A DNA stretch of 64,000 nucleotides, taken from contig JABCPU010000148.1 in NCBI GenBank assembly GCA_016800925.1, forward strand, positions 1-64,000. Reading direction: 5' to 3'. The notes below the pieces were generated by a model. The model saw only the letters and a program-made list of their open reading frames with translations. It was not told where the DNA came from and did not search any database. Position 1 is the stretch's first letter. Every line of letters starts with the position of its first letter. The translations under genes were made by a program, and so were the position numbers. Positions 56,195-64,000 of this stretch are shown here, piece after piece. The DNA is from Suillus spraguei. Its lineage: Eukaryota > Basidiomycota > Agaricomycetes > Boletales > Suillaceae.

Positions 56195-58298
56195 CCTTCA
56201 TTTCGTTTTCTCCTTTTCATAGGATTGTTTTATGTAATTATTTCGATTCGTTGGTTTTCTTCCTATTCAAATTTTTGGATAAATTGTCATTCATCCGGCA
56301 TGCCGGGGGTTCACATTAACAGGCATGTGAGTACTCTACGGATCCCCTCGAACTTACGATTATCGTCGGGTCTACAGTAAGAGCTACTCGATATTGAGGA
56401 TACTACTAAGTATAGTGCATCATCTAGATCCTATTGCGTCACCGCTATTTCGTCCGAGTGGCGAACATGAATTGTATTTACGCGTTAGCGAATGTTACTG
56501 ATAGGGCGCAGACACCAACGTTTCTGACGCTCCATACTGTCCGTACAACGGTCTCCAAGTTGTGAGTGGTATCATCGACCCCTAGAGCTTTTTAGACAGC
56601 TTGAGCGGTATTGCAACATGTCGTGCCGCCAGTGCTTTGTCCATGATGAGATGAGTGGTGTTCGCTGAAGGGGTTGTACAAGAATCCACTTCCCATGGAT
56701 CAACGTCGCAGTCATCCATCGCAAGAGTATACAGCTAACCTCGTCATTACCAAACGAGGGTCAGCAAGTACGCTCGTTGCGTGGAGCCACAACAATGATG
56801 CAGGTGAAAGAATAACTGAAACAGCCTTTGAGCTCACAGTTTCTTGGAATTTAGGTGTGCAGCAGAGATGACCAGTGATTGAAAGTGTTGTAGGTAGTCA
56901 GCGACAACGGATGAGCTCTTATACAAGTCTGAACGGCACAGGTCTTCCGCATATCCGCTAATTTTTAACGGGCCTCGATCAGATAAGTCACCTTCCGTGT
57001 GCTCCAAGTAGAAGTAAAATTATAGAACGTTCAAATCTGAAATGTAGTAAGAACCACAGATCGCCGTCGAGGCATATTGCCCATGAGCCTGCGGAGAATA
57101 TCCGCTTCCATCTCACCGCGGAGCCAACTTGCATCCTGACTTAGGAACATACACCGTATTGGTGCCCTTGTTTCTTCGTAAAACACATGATCCTTCTATG
57201 AGTGGAATATACGTCTTCCGACTCCGGAAACTCATTTCTTTGACACATTCCTTGCAGAGACAGTTCTTCGCAATCACCCTCATCGAGGTGATGTATTTGA
57301 AGTTCCAACATCGTCAAATTTTCTGTGATGAGGAAAGCAAAACACTGTCAAAAATGGTCTTCAAAGGCTTGAAGGTGGCGCATTTCTGATTTCAACATGA
57401 TATATGTACTCAAACCCCTGGCCTACATCTGTCCAGATATGTTAATGTCCGGTCAGTGAGCGAGATCGATATTAGCTTGCTCCTGATGGGCCAGGACTTT
57501 GGTAACTATCGTTTGTTTAGGCTTACTTACCCACTGATGGCACGGTCGGCCGCAGGCAATTCTTTTTTAGATGCAATGCTTGTCTATTAACAGAAAATAG
57601 CTCTTCTGCACTAGGCTCAAGAGGGCTCGAGTCTCCCCCCTGAGAAAATCTAAAAGTTTTTTTGATTACACACTTCCAGCAGCGTGCAGGCCTGGTCCAC
57701 GGCGTACCGTGGCGGGCTACTGTCAAATGACAAATTGGTCAAAACACCGTTTGCCTACGATGGTGCTAGTAGCCGAGATCACGGCTGACTTAGACTGTAT
57801 CCGTTGTAAATTATGATGAGGGCTATAAACTACACCTAAATTTGTATGTATGACTGTCGTTTACTGCTGACGTACAAGCTTAGGGTCCTTTGACGGCATT
57901 CCCGAACCTCGGCTATGGCCGACCCACTCAGATTATACTCTACCATACCAATCCTACAACGCTGACCAGGCCTCCTCTATGCAAACCAGAATCGTTGGAG
58001 GTGAATATGTGCTCTTTCAGAAATCACTCAGGGCCTACAGTGGACACTTTGGAACTCCTCGATCGATCCAATGTTGATGGTTTACCTCCTGGTGAACTAA
58101 TGGAACAAGAATTAAACTTTGGGGTCCGGCGAGCGGACGGTCGCAATCAGGCGAATCCTCCATTAGAATGGAGAAATAAGATATCACGAAAAAATGCTCT
58201 AAATGCAGTAGGTAGTGTAGCTGGTTCTGAAATACGGAGATACGGTTATCAATGGCATGTATGTACCCAGGGTGTTCGAAATCGTGATTAATGTATAG
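56195..58298. other. No gene recognised
   Basis: Two kb of mostly non-coding DNA. The longest frame is 57890-58291 (133 codons, plus: LELLDRSNVDGLPPGELMEQ, RADGRNQANPPLEWRNKISR). It could be a small lineage gene or chance, since no motif supports it. The 3' end of the BZZ1-like gene is convergent on the right. Confidence 0.4.
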
Positions 58299-61200
58299 TT
58301 AACTGACGGCAGCGATAGAACCATCGTGAAAAATCAAGCTAGATCCACCTGACACATGTTCAGCAACTTTATGTTGTTGGATCTGACAACCAGGCCCACG
58401 TACATAATTACTGGGAAATATCCCCTTCTTCCCGTCTCTGGAAAACCCTAAAATTGTAATCGGTCAGGCGGCGTTGAAATGAAGGTCAGACCACCTGGAT
58501 ACCTTCCCACCAACCGTCCGCATAATTTTGACCCCCATTTGTTCCAGAGGACAGCTCAACTAAGTCCCCCTCACTTATCGTAAGCTCTCCTGATTCTTGG
58601 GCTCGATAGTCGTAGAGAGCCCGTACTGTTTACCGGGTAACAGAGAGAAATAACTGATTGTACCAGAAAATAGGCGGTACTCGTACCGTATATGCCTGAC
58701 CCTTGCTGAGAATGTTGTTGAGAGGGTTCGGATTTTTCCAATGGCCCTCCGCCTGCATCTTCCAAATAGGTTGCAGGGACTAGTCCTTTCTTACCATCAG
58801 AGTCAGCCACCTTTACCCATCCGGAACCATCGTCTTCCTCTAGCACATGCACAACAGTACCCTCTTGGAACCATATCAGCACGTGCAATACGGGGACATA
58901 TCGCCACACAAACCTGTCACATCCAATTCGAAGGACGAAGACGCCGCAAAATCGAAGATAGCACGAGCCAATCGACTTGTTTCTTCCACATGTGGTGATA
59001 TATTGTGTGGCAAAGAAGAAGATGATGACATTGGAGTTTTTCTGGAGTGGGTGGATATTGATGATGCTGCGGATATTCTGTTAGTCCTGTTATAGAGCTT
59101 ATCATTCACTCACATCTTCTCTCCAATATAGACACGGCAGGAGAGGGAGAATGCAAAATTTCCGCGGCTTTGTAATTGCCGTGAACATTGGTGCACTCCG
59201 CAGGCACCTGACGATATTCATCAGCGACATCCTTATTGTTTAAATGGGAGATTGAAATCACATTTAACTCGCATTTGGAGTGCACTGATAGGCCACAACT
59301 TTTACAGGTCTTTCCTTGCTTACTTAGACCCCAGATCGATACCTAGGCGGTTTTTGGTCAGATGACATTAGCACGCATCCACCAGCTTCTTGGACATACC
59401 TTACAATATCCACACGTTGTGGGTATCGAAAAGGCGGAGCTCTTGAAAACGTGCGGGCTTGAACCTCCCTCATCGCCTTATGCATAACATTAATTGATGT
59501 GTACACCAAGTTCATCCAACATGTTGCTTACCCCCCAGGGCGTCCGCGATGGCGTTGATTTCCGAGTTAAGCACACATACTGAGGTCGAGAGCGCGGTAA
59601 CCTCGTGGGCAGTATCAAGGTAGCTCTGAATAAAAGTTAGTATGGAACCTATGCTCCGTGGATAACGACTGCGCACGTTCATGGTGTCACCCATGTCTTT
59701 AGATGTGCTATTGGTGGCGTGAGCTTCAAGCATAACACGATATTTCTTAGCGTCTGCCCCTGTACTCAAGATGGTGAGTGCGACCAACAGTCCATGAGCA
59801 ACATTGCACTCACGTTTTCTTTCAAGTGCAGGGTTTAGTTCTGTCAATTTAGCTCGCGAGCGCGCGAGTTTATTTTGTAAGAACACCTTGGGGGCTGGAT
59901 CAATGCAAATATCCGCCTGTAATTTACATGTTCCTTAACAGTGCGTATAACTCAAGTCAGTCAGGCCCACCGTATCGTAGTGGATCGAACAAGGTTCAAA
60001 TACCCAGTTGTCGGGTAGGCTGAACGGACGAATGTTGCATTCCACGAAAAGTGCTTGGTCCTTATCGGGTTGGACTTCAGTCAAGGCAGCGCTAATAGTG
60101 GCAAGACGATCCTTCAAGATATCTTGGTGTGACAATTGGATATTCTGGGCCTCTGTCATGACACCAACAAAGTCCATCACGAGACGAGTCTGTAATTCCT
60201 CTGCAGACAGTTAGCCGAATTATGTACAATGGTAGCCGCTCACGGAAAGACTTGATATGATACAACGTTCGTTAGTATGTGCCGAATAGGATAACGTAAT
60301 CTAACTTACGTCTTCGAAACTTGGCAGGTCCTCGGTATAAAATTTCGTCTTTACGCCGTTAGCGATTGCCGTTGAAATAATATAAACACTACTGGGAATT
60401 GGATAACATTCTACATCTTTTTTTGGCACGTACTTCTTGCTATTGAGCATCTCAATCTTCTGCAGATCAGATTGTCTTGCTGAGCGCTCCGCCTGTCGAT
60501 CGTGAACAGACTTGAATATTTATGACCGTGAGAATGTCTTTGACGAGCTTCCTCACCTGCTTTTGACGAAGAGCTTCAACTTCGGTGCAATCAGCGTCAT
60601 ACTTGATGAACGTGATGATTAGAATAGTTGCATTATAGCGCCCAGGATCTCACTTTTTGCTTGGTCTGTATTATGATGGTTAAACGTGCAGTATGGGACC
60701 AGCTCAAGACCTTGCCTTGATGCGTTCAGCGTTGATCTTATCGCGTCCAGCTAGAATCGTGTGATAGAACTGCATTTGCTACATATATCGTCAGCGTGCA
60801 TAGGTATTGTTTTCCGCAACAATGGAACCTTTTTCCTGTGATCATCATTGCGGCGCTCAATAGCCTTCAGGGATTCTGTGACTTGAGATGACAATGCCTC
60901 CGCTAGGTTGATGTGGTCCTGAGCAGAATTTGACATTGATGATAAGATCTCAGAATATGCATGATTCAAGGTGCTACCATGGGAAATATGAGTACCCGGC
61001 CAAGATTGAGAAAAAAGGACGTGCTTCTGTTGATTCATACTTTCCGTGCAAGCCTTGGTGGGATTGTCTCCCACAACTAGTGATGATCCATTCTTGTTCT
61101 TCTTTTCGTTTGCTTTCTTCACTAACTGCTTCAACTTTGCTGCATACTCGCGTTCTAACACTGCTTTATCGCGGTACAATTCGCGGACCTGTATAAGTCA

Positions 61201-61303
61201 AGCAGATAGGTTCAGCTATCCTAGATTTTGACTTTGGGAGACGCACATCGGCTAATAGGCCAAGGTGGGCATCAAAAAGACTGGAGATGCGATCTACCTG
61301 GTC
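58299..61303 (-). CDS. BZZ1-like F-BAR and double-SH3 protein
   Basis: Membrane-curving adaptor that links endocytic sites to WASP/Arp2/3 actin assembly. The N-terminal F-BAR reads DQVDRISSLFDAHLGLLADV, RELYRDKAVLEREYAAKLKQ, LVKKANEKKNKNG, then coiled-coil exons (ALSSQVTESLKAIERRND, QMQFYHTILAGRDKINAERI, ERSARQSDLQKIEMLNSKKY, LQTRLVMDFVGVMTEAQ). Next comes an HR1-like region (ARSRAKLTELNPALERKR). SH3-1 is ARAIFDFAASSSFELDV and VVHVLEEDDGSGWVKVADSD. SH3-2 is RALYDYRAQESGELTISEGD, YADGWWE and DGKKGIFPSNYV. This F-BAR/HR1/SH3/SH3 order is that of Bzz1. The first exon (start ATG) lies upstream of 61303 and could not be fixed. The C-terminal stop at 58299-58301 is tentative. Confidence 0.85.
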
Positions 61304-62427
61304 CTGATCGTGAAATAAACGTCAGCAATGAATGCCGCGATCGACTAAGGATTCAGTGGGTTACAGGCAATAGTTGACCATAGCCATCGGTCTGTCTCTG
61401 CATTTTCTTTCAAAATTGAGTTTGTGATTAGGCCTTGAGCTTGAGTATTCGAGTGGCCAGGTGAATTCGAGCAAACGATGTTAACTGGCGACGGGTGAAG
61501 TTGACTAGTATTTGTCACTGCCTCATCTTGCCAGAAAAGGGTCATAGTATGGAACAGACGGTACTTGTCATCTAAAGTTATCCGTTTGTTGGAAAAACAT
61601 CACCGTTGCACTAAATATATGCTAATAAAGTCACGACAGGAACAATTGTAAGTACTGCATTTACATAATTGAGACACGATGCAAACGAGCGACTCTACCT
61701 GCTGGTTCACTCACCATTATGCATGCCATGAGTCAGTTTCAAGTGAGTGACAGAAGTTAAATGTGGTGCGGTGATTAAAGAACGACGACCTGCAAGGTTT
61801 GAGCTCGAGCGCTTGAACTTGAAGGGTTGCAGTGTCTCATATATTCCAAATATGCGTAGCACGCTGGTAAGGGAACGTTGTTGTCTTTACCCCGATGGGC
61901 CACTACAACAAAACCCGACTGGAGCTAGTATGAGCTTCTGGTCAGAAAGTAATGTGCTAAAGGACATGTCCAGAAAGGGATTTAGGCTGAGTCGTTAATG
62001 GTTCCGCTGGCTGTGACAACTTCCACCGGTCCGTGAAGTAGCTATGGCCGTTGCTCAGCCGTAACGCATAAATGTCAGTTACAGGCTGTGCGCAGTATGC
62101 CAAGCAGTGACGCTCATGTCTTCCGAGCGTTGATAGAGAGGGTTTTAAGAAGCGAGAAAATGTTGCTGCCAGAACCCATAAAACTCTACCATTGTTGAAC
62201 CAGAGGCTATTAGGGCATAACTCCACACATACGATCTAATCTGTATTCTAGTGTGAGGAGCTCCACTGGAGCCTGACGGCCCTGACAGCTTGCTAGTATA
62301 AAATAATTGACGGACGGACGGACGGATGGCCCTGGAGTTGTGCCCGCATCGCTTATTGGAGAGCGATCCCCGCAGTGAGAGTTCGGTATGTCGGAGGCCG
62401 AGGGCACGATACAGTCGGACTGACATA
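61304..62427. other. Intergenic; no gene recognised
   Basis: Should contain the first exon and promoter of the BZZ1-like gene. A GGAC tetranucleotide run lies at about 62310-62326. No other coding pattern is supported. Confidence 0.45.
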
Positions 62428-62467
62428 CTATGCCTCACGGTGGAATCGTCACCCCCGAAAGTCGTCA
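62428..62467 (+). repeat. Left 40-bp terminal inverted repeat
   Basis: Perfect reverse complement of 63694-63733; preceded by TA. Confidence 0.9.
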
Positions 62468-62543
62468 GTCACACTTTTGTCACAGCAGTTCACTGCTGCC
62501 GCTTTCAAATTCCGCTCGGCAACGCCTAAAAAAATGTTACAGG

Positions 62544-63443
62544 TCAAAAATTATGATTGGTTGGTGTGACGTGGAGTATTGTAGGGATGTGGTTGTAATT
62601 ATAATGGCTGTATGGTGCAGGAAATGCTTCATGAGAATGAGAACTATGTGGTCCATGATGAGGCAAATGAACTTGATGCTGGTGTGAAGTAAAATGTCCG
62701 GAAAATTGCTGAGATGCTGGTATGTTGCTGCGAGTTGGATGTACAGGAGGATTGTAAGGTATTTCATGGCGTGGATCAGGACTATTTATGTTAGAATCAT
62801 TAGGATGTTCGCGAGAAGAATAATGAGAGCTATTGGCAGGTAGTGCTGGAATGGGTGGAATTTCAATGGGTGCAGCGCTGATGGTAGTTGAATTGTCAGT
62901 TGCTGATGTGGCGTTTCTCGCGCGCGTTCTGCCATTGCCAAACAGAGCTGAAAATCGTGGGTTGTTGGCCAGATGAGCATTAGGTGGGTCGGCAATGTAC
63001 TCCTTGATTCTCGAAGTGAGAGTTGCAACGGTCCCCTTGCGAGAAAGCCCCAGAGCGCCAGCAATGGCGATAAAATCATCCTTGAGTCGATAAGAAGATA
63101 AGGCATCAAAGGTTTTCGTTGTGATGTCGTGCTCGACAGTCGAGAATGGTCTGCTCTTGTGCAGGCGTGAGGATCTGCTGACCTACATGTGCCTCGCGAC
63201 ATGGTTTATGTTCCCCTGAGTACCGTTCACCCAAAGTTGTGCGAGGTATCTAGTTTGATAAAATCATGAGAGTTATTAAAACAGTGACTCGGAGAGGGCA
63301 AAATACTAGCTTACATTATTGGCCAATGCGGCTTCTTTGATGGTCTTGTAGACCTTGGTTGTAATCCCCTGGATGGCAGTCTGGATCCGCTGCTCATAAG
63401 TGGGATCACGCGACTCTCGTGATTTGCCTTTTGGGCGAACCAT
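62544..63443 (-). CDS. Element-borne helix-turn-helix (psq-like) and SAP-like protein
   Basis: ATG at 63443 gives MVRPKGKSRESRDPTYEQRI, QTAIQGITTKVYKTIKEAAL. An intron with a GTAAGC donor and AACTAG acceptor leads to IPRTTLGERYSGEHK and VGQQILTPAQEQTILD. This is the psq-type HTH start of pogo/CENP-B transposases. The following block is one frame away: VEHDITTKTFDALSSYRLKD, DFIAIAGALGLSRKGTVATL, TSRIKEYIADPPNAHL and NNPRFSALFGNGRTRA, a SAP-like DNA-binding module. A Pro/His/Ser/Asn-rich tail (IPPIPALPANSSHYSSREHP, HQHQVHLPHHGPHSSHSH) runs to TGA at 62544-62546. Either a frameshift or an unseen intron separates HTH and SAP parts. No catalytic triad is present. Confidence 0.6.
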
Positions 63444-63693
63444 GCCTGAATGTGTCAGCTCACTGAAAAGTCGTCACAGCCAGTCAACAGCCAGTGGTAG
63501 TATTTTTTAGAACTCCGCCACGGCAGCGCTCGGCTGGCTGTCACCAGCGTGACTTTGACGGCTTTCAATGAACTTCACCGTTTCTTAATAAAAATTGATC
63601 GTTCAACCTCGCAATGAAAGGTGCATGATAGAAACATCGACTCAAGTTCTGAATTGTGTGTAGAGGTAAGAATTGAGTGAGATATTTAGGTCG

Positions 63694-63733
63694 TGACGAC
63701 TTTCGGGGGTGACGATTCCACCGTGAGGCATAG
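63694..63733 (-). repeat. Right 40-bp terminal inverted repeat
   Basis: Perfect reverse complement of 62428-62467; followed by TA. Confidence 0.9.
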
Positions 63734-64000
63734 TATTGCTAGTGCTGAGAAACGAAGTGGGCAAGAAACAACACGAGGTGCGGGGAAGTTGGCCCAATTG
63801 GCGGAGACAAGACGGCCGGAGGCGTGGGACTTTTTCGAGCAACATTCAAGTCAAATCTTTGTTAAAATTTTGGCGATTCAGTACACGAGGCTTTGTATTA
63901 TACATAGTAAGTAACAGCCCTCGAGTTCATAACAATATTATCCAAGGGTGTACACCTTAACCGGACGGCATTACTTTTGTTGTGTGTGATCTTGCAGGTG
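63734..64000. other. No gene recognised at the right edge
   Basis: Flanking DNA of the TIR element; only short frames. Confidence 0.5.

Larger units (their letters stand above)
62428..63733. mobile_element. 1.3-kb TIR element carrying an HTH-SAP ORF
   Basis: The 40-bp sequence at 62428-62467 (starts CTATGCCTCACGGTGG, ends GAAAGTCGTCA) recurs exactly in reverse complement at 63694-63733. Both ends are flanked by TA (62426-62427 and 63734-63735), as in Tc1/mariner/pogo insertions. The only ORF inside encodes a psq-like helix-turn-helix and a SAP-like module, with no DDE catalytic domain. Probably non-autonomous, moved by a related pogo-type transposase (inference). Confidence 0.8.

Noticed and set aside
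55873..56220. 115-codon minus-strand frame
   Set aside because: Antisense of the Gly/Pro-rich Caf1 tail.
57890..58291. 133-codon plus-strand frame as a gene
   Set aside because: No motif, no clear promoter or splice context; kept only as a note in the non-gene stretch.
62145..62438. 97-codon minus-strand frame
   Set aside because: Composition looks random and it overlaps a GGAC repeat; no family feature.

Overview
This is nuclear DNA of a filamentous basidiomycete, most likely an Agaricomycete. The genes are cut by many short (about 45-65 nt) GT-AG introns. They include mushroom-typical families (a large F-box protein family, NWD-type WD40, BTB, MYND, multi-intron P450). The transposable elements (Plavaka/CACTA-like, Tc1, a tyrosine-recombinase retroelement, short LTRs) are those common in Agaricomycetes. 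No rRNA, tRNA, CRISPR or bacterial-type operon is visible. Genus cannot be told from the sequence alone.

Layout. 1-11.4 kb is a transposon graveyard: a decayed Plavaka transposase (minus strand, running off the left edge), a SAP-domain gene fragment, a nearly intact Tc1/mariner element carrying an extra inverted copy of one end, and a DIRS-like tyrosine-recombinase retroelement interrupted by two solo LTRs in opposite orientations. Many of its stops and lost arginines look like CpG to TpG decay. 13.3-18.4 kb holds a P450 gene and a WD40-repeat pseudogene. 19.4-61.3 kb is a mostly conserved gene block: ribosomal protein eS19, F-box protein, a nucleotide-sugar-transporter-like protein apparently fused to an uncharacterised C-terminal domain, DAHP synthase, Tim9, a PrxQ/BCP-type peroxiredoxin, a MYND-finger protein, a GNAT acetyltransferase, a BTB protein, the checkpoint kinase Mps1, an F-box/LRR protein, a PPPDE-thioredoxin-PUL three-domain protein, carnitine acetyltransferase with apparent dual organelle targeting, a Zn2Cys6 transcription factor, the CCR4-NOT deadenylase Caf1/Pop2, and a BZZ1-like F-BAR/SH3 protein. 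The window ends with a 1.3-kb element that has 40-bp perfect terminal inverted repeats and TA flanks. It encodes a psq-like helix-turn-helix plus SAP-like protein but no visible transposase catalytic domain.

The genes are not a functional cluster. They are housekeeping and signalling genes with independent promoters; neighbours are often divergent or convergent. The best candidates for something undescribed are the transporter fusion (22-25.4 kb) and the HTH-SAP element (62.4-63.7 kb), whose SAP-like module resembles the broken ORF at 1.9-2.1 kb. Exon boundaries were read by eye from splice signals and family conservation, so the first exons of several genes are approximate.
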